A stretch of 64,000 nt of DNA from Trueperaceae bacterium (GTDB lineage Bacteria; Deinococcota; Deinococci; Deinococcales; Trueperaceae): assembly GCA_011389865.1 (NCBI GenBank), contig JAABTL010000003.1:85931-149930 (forward strand). Direction: 5' to 3'. Below, piece by piece: positions 41,960 through 51,165 of this stretch. Within the stretch, counting starts at the first letter, position 1, and each line of letters begins with the position of its first letter. Under the pieces are notes generated by a model. The model did no database searches. It saw only the letters and a program-made list of their open reading frames with translations, and had not been told where the DNA came from. The position numbers were made by a program, and so were the translations under genes.

Positions 41960-43672
41960 ATGCGCAGTCTCATCGGTACGTGGGTGTTGGCGTCCGCCTT
42001 GCTGGCGAACGCGTCCGGCGGTCCGCTCGCGGGCGCCGAGGTGTCGGCGTCGGCGACGGCCGCCGTCGGCTACGAGATCGTGGAGCTCGTGCGGGGTGCA
42101 CCGCTCCACCTGGCCGGCGGGGCGTACGTCGGTCCCGACGGCCGCCTGTACGTGGCGAGCCTCTTCGGCGGGGAGATCGTGGTCTTCGACGTCGACGGCG
42201 GCGAGATCATCGATCGCCTCGGCCCCGATGACGGGGTGCTGGGGCCCGACGACCTGGTGTTCGGCCCCGACGGCGCGCTGTACTGGACCGACATGCTCGT
42301 GGGCGAGGTGGGGCGGCGAACCGCCGAAGGCGCGGTGACGAAGCAGTCCGTCGCACCCGGCGTCGCCTCCATCACCTTCGCGGACGACGGGCGGCTCTTC
42401 GTCGCGCTCAACGGCATGGGCGACGGCCTGCTCGAGCTGGATCCCGAGCTGCTCGCGCCGCCGCGGCCGATCGTCGTCGCCAGCGAGGCGGTGCCGTACC
42501 CGCTCGGCTTCTTCAACGCGTTCGACTTCGGGCCGGATGGTCGGCTGGTCGGGCCCCTGCTGGCCGCGGGCATGGTCATCGCGTTCGACGTCGACAGCTG
42601 CGAGGGCACCTCCGATCCGTGGAGCGATTGCGACATCCGCGTGCTCGCGTCGGGGATCCACTCGCCCGTGGCGGCGAAGTTCGACGCCAGCGGCGTCCTG
42701 CACGTGCTCGACGCAGAGACCGGCGACGTCTTCACCGTCGACCTCGAGACGGGCGACCGGGCGACGGTGGCCACGCTCGACCCGGGCCTCGACAACCTCG
42801 CCTTCGACGCGAGCGGTCGGTTGTTCGTGACGAACGCGACGGACAGCTCGGTGAGCGAGGTGCTCGCGGGTGGCGCGGTACGCGTGGTCAGCCCGGGCGG
42901 CCTCATGGCGCCAGCGGGCGTAGCCGTTCTCGAGCGGCCCGGTGGCAGGACCTCGGTGTTCGTGGCCGACGTCATCCGGTTGTGGGAGTTCGACGCCGTG
43001 ACCGGTGCGCTGATCGGCTTCACCAAGGGCGACATGACCGGGGAGCGGCTGCTGCGGCCGACCGCGGCGTGGGCCGACGGCTCTCGCCTGGTCCTGACGA
43101 GCGGGACGGTGGGCGGGGCCCAGGTGGTCGACCCGTGGTCCGGCGAGGTCTTCGAGCGGTACGCGGCCGGCTTCCCGTACGAGGCGGTGCGACTCGGCGC
43201 CGACCTCGCCATGGTCGATCTGATGGCGGGCGGCGTCGTGTGGGCGAGCACCGGCGAGGCCATCCTGCCGATGGACGACCAGCAGGTGTTCCTGCCCGTG
43301 GGGCTCGCCACCGACGGCGAGCGCCTGTGGGTCTCGGACTGGGCGACGGGGATGGTGTGGCAGCTGGCGTTCGAGGGCACGGCGGCGTTGCCGGCCGTGC
43401 CGGTCGCGTCCGAGCTGGCGAACCCCGAGGGCCTCGCGTTCGACGGCGAGGGCGGCCTGCTGGTGGTGGAGTCCGGTGCCGGGCGGCTGTCCCGAATCGA
43501 CCTCGTCACGGGCGAGGTCGAGGAGATCGCCACGGGCCTCGAGCTGGGCCTGCTGGCCATCGCCGGCATCCCGCCCGCTTACCTGCCGAACGGCGTCGCG
43601 ATCGACGCCTCCGGCGCGATCTTCGTGACGGGGGACGTCGGGAACGTGCTGTACCGGATCACGAAGCGGTGA
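41960..43672 (+). CDS. Secreted beta-propeller protein (NHL/SMP-30-like repeats)
   Basis: This protein of about 570 residues has a signal peptide (SLIGTWVLASALLANASGGPLAGA) followed by repeated blades with the pattern FGPDGxLYxxD or FDASGxLxVxD. Examples are GGAYVGPDGRLYVASLF, LVFGPDGALYWTDM, AKFDASGVLHVLDAE and LAFDASGRLFVTNAT. Such NHL/SMP-30-like propellers act as binding scaffolds or lactonases; no catalytic set stands out. The ATG at 41960 with GGGAGGAAGTC is preferred over the one at 41882, which would put 26 residues before the signal peptide. Confidence 0.75.
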   Translation: MRSLIGTWVLASALLANASGGPLAGAEVSASATAAVGYEIVELVRGAPLHLAGGAYVGPDGRLYVASLFGGEIVVFDVDGGEIIDRLGPDDGVLGPDDLVFGPDGALYWTDMLVGEVGRRTAEGAVTKQSVAPGVASITFADDGRLFVALNGMGDGLLELDPELLAPPRPIVVASEAVPYPLGFFNAFDFGPDGRLVGPLLAAGMVIAFDVDSCEGTSDPWSDCDIRVLASGIHSPVAAKFDASGVLHVLDAETGDVFTVDLETGDRATVATLDPGLDNLAFDASGRLFVTNATDSSVSEVLAGGAVRVVSPGGLMAPAGVAVLERPGGRTSVFVADVIRLWEFDAVTGALIGFTKGDMTGERLLRPTAAWADGSRLVLTSGTVGGAQVVDPWSGEVFERYAAGFPYEAVRLGADLAMVDLMAGGVVWASTGEAILPMDDQQVFLPVGLATDGERLWVSDWATGMVWQLAFEGTAALPAVPVASELANPEGLAFDGEGGLLVVESGAGRLSRIDLVTGEVEEIATGLELGLLAIAGIPPAYLPNGVAIDASGAIFVTGDVGNVLYRITKR

Positions 43673-43693
43673 CCCTGGCGCCGCCCGCGGCGC

Positions 43694-43699
43694 TACACT
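43694..43699 (+). promoter_or_regulatory. -10 element TACACT of a leaderless start
   Basis: TACACT is five bases before ATG 43705 and no ribosome site is present. The context CGCTACACT matches other -10 boxes in the window. Confidence 0.5.
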
Positions 43700-43704
43700 T
43701 CGGC

Positions 43705-44451
43705 ATGCCCGCAGACGACGCACCCGCGCCCGGCGCCCGGCCGGTGATCGGCCGCGCCGGGCGCCGCTCTGCTGCCGGGGTCGTGGCCGCCGACGTCGCG
43801 GCCGGCGGCTCCACGCCCTGGGCGATCGCCTCGCTGGTGGCCGTCAACCTCATGCCGCTGGTGGGCGTGCTCGGGTTCGGCTGGTCGACCTTCGACCTCA
43901 TGGCGTTGTACTGGTTCGAGAACGGCATCATCGGGCTGTTCGCGGTGCTGAAGATCCTGCTCTCCCGCGGCGATGGCAACGGTCCCGGCGCCGTGCTGGG
44001 GCGGCTGTTCACGGCGGGGTTCTTCACGCTGCACTACGGCGCGTTCTGGTCGGTGCACGGGTTGTTCGTGATGACGCTGTTCGGCGGTCCGGCGAACCGT
44101 GCCTTCGGCGCGATGGACCTGCCGCTGGGCTTCTTCTTCGGCGGCGTCGGCATCGCGGGCGTCGCGCTGCAGGGCGGCCTGCTGCTCGCCGCCATGGGCC
44201 TGTTCGCGAGCCACGCCGTGTCCTTCGTGGGCAACGTCGTGCTGAAGGGCGAGGACCTCGAGCGCACGGCGCGCGAGCTGATGTCCCAACCGTACGGACG
44301 CGTGGTCGTGTTGCACGTGACGCTGGTCCTGGGCGGCTTCCTGGTGCTCGGGCTCGGCGGGGCGACCGCGGCCCTCGCGCTCTTCGTCCTGCTCAAGACG
44401 GGCGTGGACCTGGCCGCCCACCTGCGCGTGCACCGAGCCGAGAAGGGTTGA
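43705..44451 (+). CDS. Membrane protein, DUF6498-like
   Basis: This 248-residue protein has about six helices. WSTFDLMALYWFENGIIGLFAVLKIL and the segment LHYGAFWSVHGLFVMTLFGG resemble DUF6498 proteins of unknown function. The last 20 residues are basic and probably cytoplasmic. The start is supported by the leaderless-type TACACT box. Confidence 0.7.
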   Translation: MPADDAPAPGARPVIGRAGRRSAAGVVAADVAAGGSTPWAIASLVAVNLMPLVGVLGFGWSTFDLMALYWFENGIIGLFAVLKILLSRGDGNGPGAVLGRLFTAGFFTLHYGAFWSVHGLFVMTLFGGPANRAFGAMDLPLGFFFGGVGIAGVALQGGLLLAAMGLFASHAVSFVGNVVLKGEDLERTARELMSQPYGRVVVLHVTLVLGGFLVLGLGGATAALALFVLLKTGVDLAAHLRVHRAEKG

Positions 44452-44488
44452 GGGCCGGCGCCCGCGCCCGATGAGCGGAGGAGCCCCC

Positions 44489-44968
44489 TTGCCGATGCCG
44501 ACGCCCCCGGACGACGCCCACCGCCTGACCCTCGCGCCCGTCGACGCCGACACCTGGCGCGGCGTGGCCGCGCTCGAGGTCGCAGAGGCCCAGCGCGCGT
44601 ACGTGGCCGAGCCCGTGCACTACCTGGCGCTGTGCGCCTACGGCGGCCTGTGGCACCCGCTGGCCGTGCGCTTGGGCGACGAGGTCATCGGCTTCCTGAT
44701 GTGGGCCGTCGATCCGGACGACGGGAGCTGCTGGCTGGGCGGCCTCCTGATCGACCGGCGCCATCAGCGACGCGGTCACGGGCGGCGGGCGATCGAGGCC
44801 GCGTTGGCCCTGCTGTCCGGCAAGGGCGGCCACCGGTGCTTCGCGTTGTCCTACCGGCCCGACAACCCGGCGAGGCGGCTCTACCTCGCGCTCGGCTTCG
44901 AGGAGACGGGCGAGACGGAGGGCGACGAGGTCGTGGCGCGGTTGACGGTCGATCCTTCGGTGTCGTGA
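44489..44968 (+). CDS. GNAT-family N-acetyltransferase
   Basis: This protein of about 160 residues has an acetyl-CoA site in LIDRRHQRRGHGRRAIEAAL (motif A) and a motif B region, NPARRLYLALGFEETGE, typical of GNATs related to diamine or spermidine acetyltransferases. The start is uncertain: GGAGGAG at 44477-44483 best serves TTG 44489; ATG 44495 and ATG 44471 are also in frame. It converges on the sugar operon with a 12-base gap. Confidence 0.8.
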   Translation: MPMPTPPDDAHRLTLAPVDADTWRGVAALEVAEAQRAYVAEPVHYLALCAYGGLWHPLAVRLGDEVIGFLMWAVDPDDGSCWLGGLLIDRRHQRRGHGRRAIEAALALLSGKGGHRCFALSYRPDNPARRLYLALGFEETGETEGDEVVARLTVDPSVS

Positions 44969-44980
44969 CGCGAGGTGGCG

Positions 44981-45904
44981 TCAGCCGCGGCTCGGATCGG
45001 CCGCGTCGTCGGCCACGGTCTCGCGGTAACGCTCCGCCATCGTGGCCAGTACCTCCTCCAGCGGGCGGTCGCGCAGCGCCCGGTTGAAGATCTCCACCTC
45101 GATGGGGCCGCGGTAGCCCGCTGCGTCGACCTGTCGGCGCATGCCGCGCAGGTCGATGACGCCGTCGCCCATCATGCCGCGGCCGTCGAGCACGTCCGGG
45201 AGCGGCACGATCCAGTCGCTGACGTGGAAGCCGAGGGTGTGGCGGGCTGCGGCGGCGATCTCCTCGCGCAGGCGCGGGTCCCACCACACGTGGTAGGCGT
45301 CGACGATCACGCCCACGGCGGGAGAGTCGAGCCGCGCGGCGAGGGCATTGGCCTCGCCGAGGGTGGTGATCACCGAGCGGTCGGCGGCGAACATCGGGTG
45401 GAGCGGCTCGATGCCGAGGCGCACGCCGCAGGCCCGCGCGTGCGGCTCGATGGCGGCGATACCATCCGCGACCATCTGCCGCGCGCCCTCCAGGTCACGG
45501 TTGGGCACGCCGCCGCACACGAGCACGAGCACGTCGCTACCGAGCGTGGCCGCCTCGTCGATCGCGAGCAGGTTGTCGTCGATGCGGGCACGGCGCTCGT
45601 CGGCACTCGCGGCCGGGAAGAAGCCACCGCGGCAGAGGCTGGAGACGCGCAGGCCGGCGTCGGCGATCGCGCGACCGGCGCGCGCGGCCGGCAGCGCCAC
45701 GAGCTGCTCGCGCCACGGAGCGATCCACGGCACCCCCGCGCGCGCGCAGGCGTCGACCACCTCTGGCAGGCCGCGGCCGCGCACGGTGGCGGTGTTGAGG
45801 CTCAGGCGCTCGAGGCCGGGCCCGGGCGTCAGGGGCCGTCGACCCGCCGACGTCCGCGCCGCGGAGCCCGCCGGCGTCCGCGATCCTCGGCCGCCGGACG
45901 TCAT
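44981..45904 (-). CDS. Sugar phosphate isomerase/epimerase (xylose isomerase-like TIM barrel), last gene of the tct operon
   Basis: This 307-residue TIM-barrel protein of the AP-endonuclease-2/xylose-isomerase-like superfamily has metal-ligand regions GVRLGIEPLHPM (Glu), VGVIVDAYHVWWDP (Asp and His), FHVSDW and GPIEVEIFN (Glu). The ATG overlaps the upstream stop by four bases. It probably isomerises or epimerises a keto-sugar made by the operon's dehydrogenase. The N-terminal 30 residues are Ser/Arg/Gly-rich and may not all be translated. Confidence 0.8.
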   Translation of the reverse strand: MTSGGRGSRTPAGSAARTSAGRRPLTPGPGLERLSLNTATVRGRGLPEVVDACARAGVPWIAPWREQLVALPAARAGRAIADAGLRVSSLCRGGFFPAASADERRARIDDNLLAIDEAATLGSDVLVLVCGGVPNRDLEGARQMVADGIAAIEPHARACGVRLGIEPLHPMFAADRSVITTLGEANALAARLDSPAVGVIVDAYHVWWDPRLREEIAAAARHTLGFHVSDWIVPLPDVLDGRGMMGDGVIDLRGMRRQVDAAGYRGPIEVEIFNRALRDRPLEEVLATMAERYRETVADDAADPSRG

Positions 45905-47076
45905 CCGTCGATCCCCGCGAGGCGCAGCACCAGCCGCATCCGCGCGCTCGCCAGCTCCGGATCGGACAGCAGGCCCGCGGCGTCCGCCAGCACGAAGACC
46001 TCGGCGAGGTGCACGACGCCGCGCGCGCTCTCGAGACCGCCCAGCATGCGGAAGTGGTCCTGGAAGCCGTTCAGGTAGGCGAGGAAGACGATGCCGGTCT
46101 TGTAGTGGAAGGTCGGCGCCTCGAACAGCTTGCGCGACAGCGGCACCGTCGGGGCCAGGACCTCGCGAAAGCGCGTCGCGTCGCCGGCGTCGAGCGCCTG
46201 CAGCGCGGCCGAGGCGGCCGGCGCGATGGCGTCGAAGATGCCCAACAGGGCGTCGCTGGTCGCCTCGCCGTCGCCCAGGATCAGCTCCGGGTAGTGGAAG
46301 TCGTCGCCGGTGAACATGCGCACGCCGGCCGGCAGCCGGCGCCGGAGGTCGATCTCGCGGCGGTCGTCGAGCAACGACAGCTTGATGCCGTCGATCTTGG
46401 CGGCGTGGCGCGTCAGCAGGTCGAGGCAGACGGCCGTCGCCTCGTCGAGGTCGCGCGACCCCCAGTACCCCTCCAGCGCGGGGTCGAACATGGGCCCCAA
46501 CCAGTGGACGATCAGCGGGCGATCGCGCCCGGCCAGCACCCGGTCGAACACCCGGGCGTAGTCCTGCGGATCTCGCGCGGTGGCCGCCAGCTGGCGGCTC
46601 GCCATCAGCACGACCTGGCCGCCGCGGGCCTCGACGTGGGCGCACTGCTCCTCGTACGCGTCGGCGATGGCCTCGAGGTCGGCAGGACCCGGTGGCAGCT
46701 GGTCGCTGCCGGCCCCGCAGGCGATCCGCCCGCCCGCGGCTTGGGCCGCCGCGCTGGTGCGCGCCGCCGCGCACACGCGCTCGATGAGCACGCGGGTCGC
46801 CGCGTAGTCGAGCCCCATCCCGCGCTGCGCGGTGTCCATCGCCTCGGCGACGCCGAGGCCGTACCCCCACAGGTGCTCGCGGAAGGCGAGCGTGGCCTCC
46901 CAGTCGACCGCACCCTCGCCGGCGTCACTGCCGAGCGGGTCGCGGACGACATGGGCGGCGGCGAACGCGACGCGCGAGCGGATGGGCGCGATCGGGCGCG
47001 CGAAGGCGGCCGTGCGGCCGGTCGGCGTGTAGCGCTGCAGCGAGCGGTCGGATCGGGGGAGGAGGAGCGGTTTCAC
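45901..47076 (-). CDS. DUF993 family protein (dihydrodipicolinate-synthase-like aldolase)
   Basis: This 391-residue protein matches DUF993, a TIM-barrel family related to dihydrodipicolinate synthase. GQVVLMASRQLAATARDP and the candidate Schiff-base Lys in AKIDGIKLSLLDDR are visible, followed by FTGDDFHYPELILGDG. The GTG start at 47076 overlaps the Gfo/Idh stop as GTGA. It probably cleaves a 2-keto-3-deoxy or 3-keto sugar derivative. The triad Gfo/Idh-DUF993-isomerase is coupled by 4-base overlaps at both junctions. Confidence 0.82.
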   Translation of the reverse strand: MKPLLLPRSDRSLQRYTPTGRTAAFARPIAPIRSRVAFAAAHVVRDPLGSDAGEGAVDWEATLAFREHLWGYGLGVAEAMDTAQRGMGLDYAATRVLIERVCAAARTSAAAQAAGGRIACGAGSDQLPPGPADLEAIADAYEEQCAHVEARGGQVVLMASRQLAATARDPQDYARVFDRVLAGRDRPLIVHWLGPMFDPALEGYWGSRDLDEATAVCLDLLTRHAAKIDGIKLSLLDDRREIDLRRRLPAGVRMFTGDDFHYPELILGDGEATSDALLGIFDAIAPAASAALQALDAGDATRFREVLAPTVPLSRKLFEAPTFHYKTGIVFLAYLNGFQDHFRMLGGLESARGVVHLAEVFVLADAAGLLSDPELASARMRLVLRLAGIDG

Positions 47077-48215
47077 GGCGTCAGGTCCTCGAGCTCGACC
47101 CAGCGACGCTCGCGCCACGAGCGCAGCCCCGCCTCGGCGAGCTGCACCCCGCGGGCGCCGGCGAGGAAGTCCCACGGGAACGGCTCGTCCCACGCCACGT
47201 GCCGCAGGAAGCGCTGCCACTGCGCCTTGAAGGCGTTGTCGGCCGGGTCGTTCGTCGGCACCAGCGTCCAGCCGTCGCGGTAGTCGATCGGGCTCGGCAG
47301 GTCGGGGTTCCACACCGGTTTGGGGGTGGTGACGCGCGGCTGCACCCGCACCTCACGCAGGCCGGCGACCGCGCTGCCGTGGGTGCCGTCGACCTGCAGG
47401 GCGAGGAGGTCGTCGCGGTACACGCGCGTGGCCCACGACGTGTTGATCTGCGCGATCACGCCCCCGTCGAGCTCGAAGGTCGCGTACACGGCGTCGTCGG
47501 CGTCGGCGCGGTAGCGCTCGCCGCGCTCGTCGACGCGCTCGGGGACGTGGTTGGCACCCAGCGCCGTCAGCCCCTTCACGCGCCCGAAGAGGTTGCCCAG
47601 CACGTACTCCCAGTGGGCGAACATGTCGAGGATGATGCCGCCGCCGTCGGCCAGGCGGTAGTTCCACGAGGGGCGCTGGCCGGCCTGCCAGTCGCCCTCG
47701 AACACCCAATAGCCGAACTCGCCGCGCAGCGACAGGATGCGACCGAAGAAGCCGCTATCGACGAGCCGCGCGAGCTTGAGCATCCCAGGCAGGAACAGCT
47801 TGTCCTGCACCACGCCGTGCTTGACGCCCGCGGCGCGCGCCGCGCGCGCCAGGTCGAGCGCCGTGGCGAGGTCGTCGGCCAGCGGCTTCTCGCAGTACAC
47901 GGCCTTGCCGGCCGCGATCGCCGCTCGCACGCCCGCCGCCCGCTCCTGGGTCGTCAGTGCGTCGAAGTAGACCTCGGCGTCGGGCATCGCCAGCGCCTCG
48001 TGCAGGTCGGTGGTCCAGCGGTCGAGATCGTGCGCCTCCGCGAGGGCGCGCAGCTTCGCGGGGTTGCGGCCGACCAGGATCGGATCGGGCATCAGCGTCT
48101 CGCCAGCTCCCACGATGCCGCCCTCGGCGCGGATGGCGAGGATCGAGCGGATCAGGTGCTGGTGGGTCCCCATGCGCCCGGTCACGCCGTTCATGACGAT
48201 CCCGATGTGTCTCAT
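47073..48215 (-). CDS. Gfo/Idh/MocA family dehydrogenase
   Basis: This 380-residue NAD(P)-dependent oxidoreductase has an N-terminal Rossmann domain (HIGIVMNGVTGRMGTHQHL) and the family motif YCEKPLA. The C-terminal domain includes GGGIILDMFAHWEYVLGNLFG, whose Asp and His are at the expected catalytic positions. ATG 48215 is preferred over GTG 48221 for spacing to GGAGTGGGG. It probably oxidises the imported sugar or its derivative and is coupled upstream to the GNAT gene and downstream to the DUF993 gene. Confidence 0.85.
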   Translation of the reverse strand: MRHIGIVMNGVTGRMGTHQHLIRSILAIRAEGGIVGAGETLMPDPILVGRNPAKLRALAEAHDLDRWTTDLHEALAMPDAEVYFDALTTQERAAGVRAAIAAGKAVYCEKPLADDLATALDLARAARAAGVKHGVVQDKLFLPGMLKLARLVDSGFFGRILSLRGEFGYWVFEGDWQAGQRPSWNYRLADGGGIILDMFAHWEYVLGNLFGRVKGLTALGANHVPERVDERGERYRADADDAVYATFELDGGVIAQINTSWATRVYRDDLLALQVDGTHGSAVAGLREVRVQPRVTTPKPVWNPDLPSPIDYRDGWTLVPTNDPADNAFKAQWQRFLRHVAWDEPFPWDFLAGARGVQLAEAGLRSWRERRWVELEDLTP

Positions 48216-49075
48216 CCCCACTCCAATCCGGCGGTCGCCCAGATGGGGGCGTCGCTCAACACGCGCTGGTGGCGCGTACGCGCCCTGCGCGTCAGCGTCA
48301 TGCGGCTCAGGCGTCGCTCGACGCGCAGTCCCGCGCGTGCGAAGACCGCCTCCCTGGCGGGCGAGCGAACGACGTCGGCGAACACCGGCGCGCGCGCCCG
48401 CCGCTCGGCCGCCGCCGCCACCAGGGCGTCGACCGCGTCGTCGTCCTCGGCCAGCAGCGGGCCCAGGTGGCAGTGGCTGCGCCCCGGGCGCACGACCGCG
48501 TAGCCGACGATGCGGCGGTCGCGGGTGGCGAGCCAGCCCTCCGCGCTCGCTGTGTTCAGCAGATCGGTGACGAGGGCGGACCGTTCGACGCCCGTGTTCT
48601 CGACGTCCCAGGCTGCGAGTGCCACGACGTCGGTGGCCTCCACGGTGCGAACCTGCGTGTCTTCGGGCGCATCCGCCGCCCGCAGCGCGCCCCCCCAGCG
48701 GTCGATCGGCGCGACGTCCACGAACCCGCGCGTGCGGTAGAGCGGCGCCCCCATGTCGGTGGCGTCGAGCCCGACGATCGCGTCCGGCGCGATGGTCGGT
48801 GACGCCAGGGCGGCGTCGAGCAGGCGCTTCCCGAGGCCGCGGCCGCGGTGCTCGGCGTCGACGATCATCATGCCGATCCAGGCGAGCGCGTCGCCGTACG
48901 CCACCACCGACGAGGTCGCCACCAGGCGGTCCGCCTCGAGGGCGCCGAAGACGCCATCGGGCGCGAGCGTCAGGAGGCGTGCCCAGTCCGCGGGCGTCTG
49001 GTTCCAGCCGACCCCGCGCGACAGCGCGACCGCCTGCTCGAGGTCGTCGTGGTTGAGGCGGCGGAGCTGCGCCAC
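48212..49075 (-). CDS. Tandem-domain GNAT acetyltransferase
   Basis: This 287-residue protein has two GNAT modules. The N-terminal one is complete, with the acetyl-CoA loop VDAEHRGRGLGKRLLDAALA and GAPLYRTRGF; the C-terminal one is more divergent (WLATRDRRIVGYAVVRPGR). Its presence inside a sugar catabolic operon is unusual and could indicate acetylation of an amino sugar. The GTG start is supported by a 10-base gap after the preceding gene and by a 4-base overlap with the next. Confidence 0.78.
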   Translation of the reverse strand: MAQLRRLNHDDLEQAVALSRGVGWNQTPADWARLLTLAPDGVFGALEADRLVATSSVVAYGDALAWIGMMIVDAEHRGRGLGKRLLDAALASPTIAPDAIVGLDATDMGAPLYRTRGFVDVAPIDRWGGALRAADAPEDTQVRTVEATDVVALAAWDVENTGVERSALVTDLLNTASAEGWLATRDRRIVGYAVVRPGRSHCHLGPLLAEDDDAVDALVAAAAERRARAPVFADVVRSPAREAVFARAGLRVERRLSRMTLTRRARTRHQRVLSDAPIWATAGLEWG

Positions 49076-49085
49076 GGGCGGATCC

Positions 49086-50138
49086 TCAGGCCAGCCAGGC
49101 GTCGCGGTTCGCGGCGACGAACGCGTCGTCGACGAGGTCGGGGTGCTCGGCGCGGACGCGGGCGATCTCCTCGGCCTGCCCCGGCGAGAGCCCCTCGGCG
49201 GGGTCGAGGCACCAGGTGCCCTCCAGCAGTCCCTGCAGCCGCAGGACCTCGTGCACGCCGGCGATCACGCCATGGAAGCGGTTGGCGGCGTCGAACACCG
49301 CGGCGTTGGCGTCGGTCCAGCGCGCCGCACGGGTGAGCAGCTCCACCGGCACCTGGTCCCTGCCGCGCAGCGCGCGCACCTCGTCGAGCAGCTCCACCGC
49401 CGCCCGCGTCCACACGGCCCACTGCCCGAGCAGGCCGCCGACGATGCGCTTCTCGACCACCCGCTCGCCGACGCGCACGCGGAAGGGCGTGAGCAGGTCG
49501 ACGACGATGGCGTCGTCGTTGCCGGTGTAGAGCGCGACGTCGTCGCGGCGCTCGGAGGCGCACACGGCACGCACGACGTCGAGCGTGGCGTAGCGGTCGA
49601 AGGGGGCGATCTTGATCGCCACGACGCCCTCGATGTCGGCGAAGGCACGCCAGAAATCGTGGCTGAGGCGGCGGCCACCGACCGCGGGCTGCAAGTAGAA
49701 GCCCACCAGCGGCATGCGCTCCGCCACCGCGCGGGCGTGCGTCACCAGGCGCTCCTCGTCCCAGTCGAGCCCACGCAGGCTGAGGAGCCCGAGGTCGTAG
49801 CCCAGCGACACGGCGAGGTCGACCTCGCGCAGCGCCTGCTCGGTGGGCCCGAGGACGCCGGCGACCTTGAGGAAGGGGCGGCCGTTCAGCGCCTCGTCCG
49901 CCGTCTCCGACGCCAGGCGCAGCACCGGCTCGAGGAGCCCGACCTGGCGGATCTCGAACTGCGTGGTGTGCACGCCGACGGCCACGCCGCCGGCACCGGC
50001 CGCGACGTAGTAGCGCGTCAGCGCCCGCTGCCGCCGCTCGTCGAGCCTCCGTTCGGCGTCGAGCGCCAGCGGGTGCGCGGGGATGACGGTCCCGTCGTGC
50101 AGCAGGCGCAGTTGGTCGGGCGAGAGCGGCCTGGCCAT
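49086..50138 (-). CDS. Dihydrodipicolinate synthase (DapA) family aldolase/lyase
   Basis: This 350-residue TIM-barrel protein has an N-terminal GTVIPAHPLALDAERRLDE and AAGAGGVAVGVHTTQFEI, like DapA-family GGT regions. The Schiff-base Lys is in GVVAIKIAPFDRYATLD, and the Tyr of the YxxP region is in VGFYLQPAVGG. Likely a 2-keto-3-deoxy acid aldolase or dehydratase. Its ATG overlaps the upstream stop by one base. Confidence 0.82.
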   Translation of the reverse strand: MARPLSPDQLRLLHDGTVIPAHPLALDAERRLDERRQRALTRYYVAAGAGGVAVGVHTTQFEIRQVGLLEPVLRLASETADEALNGRPFLKVAGVLGPTEQALREVDLAVSLGYDLGLLSLRGLDWDEERLVTHARAVAERMPLVGFYLQPAVGGRRLSHDFWRAFADIEGVVAIKIAPFDRYATLDVVRAVCASERRDDVALYTGNDDAIVVDLLTPFRVRVGERVVEKRIVGGLLGQWAVWTRAAVELLDEVRALRGRDQVPVELLTRAARWTDANAAVFDAANRFHGVIAGVHEVLRLQGLLEGTWCLDPAEGLSPGQAEEIARVRAEHPDLVDDAFVAANRDAWLA

Positions 50139-51160
50139 CAGAAGCGCCCGCTGCGGACCTGGAACTTGGTCGGCTTGCCGTGCAGTTCGCCGCCGGCGCG
50201 CAGCCAGTCGGCGACCATGTCGATCATCTCGAGCAGGGTGATCTCGGGGTAGCCGAAGAGTGCGTGGCAGCGCGAGGCGTCGTTGAGGAGCGCGTTCGGT
50301 TGCTCCTCGCCGACCAGCACCGGCGAGCGCCCCAGGCGCTCGCCGAACCGGTGGGCCAGGCGCCGGACCGACACGGTCTCCGGGCCGGTGAGGTTGATCG
50401 CCGTCGGCGGCGAGGACGCGTGGTGCAGCGCGCGCAGGGTGACCTCGTTGGCGTACCCCTGCCACACCACGTTGACGTGCCCCATGGAGAGGTCGATCGG
50501 TTCGCCGTCGCGCACGGCGGTGGCGATGTCGACCAACACGCCGTAGCGCAGGTCGATGGCGTAGTTCAGGCGGATCGTGGCGACCTTCGTGCCGTAGCGG
50601 TGCGAGGTGTACTCGAAGATCCGCTCGCGCCCGAGCACCGACTGGCCGTACTCGCCGATCGGCTCGATCGGGTGGTCCTCGGTGGCGCCGGTGCTCCCTA
50701 GCGGCACCAGCGGGTAGACGTTGCCGCTGGAGAAGGCCACGATGCGCGCGTCGCGGTAGCGCTCGCCCACGCGTCCGGGGAGGTAGGCGTTCATCGCCCA
50801 GGTGAGGTGCTCCTGGCCGCTGGTGCCGAACTTCATGGCCGCCATGTGGATGACGTTGGCGGCGTCGGGCAGGGCCTGCAGTTCGTCGTCGTTCATCAGG
50901 TCGGCGGCGACCGTGCGCACGCCCGCGTCCTCGAGCCGCCGGCGGGCGGCAGCGTCGCCGAAGCGCGACACCGCGATCACCTCGTTGGGCCGATCGGCGG
51001 CATCGAGGGCGTTGCGCGCGAGCATCGCCAGGCTCGGCCCCATCTTGCCGCCGGCGCCGAGCACCAGCAGGTCGCCCTCGAGGCGCCGCATGTCGGCGAT
51101 CAGCCGGGCCGACGGGGTTGCGAGGGCGGTCTCGAGTTCCTGGACGGTGCGGATCGGCAT
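50138..51160 (-). CDS. NAD-dependent epimerase/dehydratase family protein (extended SDR)
   Basis: This 340-residue extended SDR has the Gly motif LLVLGAGGKMGPSLAML, an Asp at AADLMND and ANVIHMAAMKFGTSGQEH. The Ser is in FSSGNVYPL, while the usual YxxxK is replaced by GEYGQSVLGRER, which has Tyr but Arg instead of Lys. The start may be ATG 51160 or GTG 51169, which overlaps the upstream stop. The missing Lys suggests an altered reaction or a binding role. Confidence 0.8.
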   Translation of the reverse strand: MPIRTVQELETALATPSARLIADMRRLEGDLLVLGAGGKMGPSLAMLARNALDAADRPNEVIAVSRFGDAAARRRLEDAGVRTVAADLMNDDELQALPDAANVIHMAAMKFGTSGQEHLTWAMNAYLPGRVGERYRDARIVAFSSGNVYPLVPLGSTGATEDHPIEPIGEYGQSVLGRERIFEYTSHRYGTKVATIRLNYAIDLRYGVLVDIATAVRDGEPIDLSMGHVNVVWQGYANEVTLRALHHASSPPTAINLTGPETVSVRRLAHRFGERLGRSPVLVGEEQPNALLNDASRCHALFGYPEITLLEMIDMVADWLRAGGELHGKPTKFQVRSGRF

Positions 51161-51165
51161 GCGTG

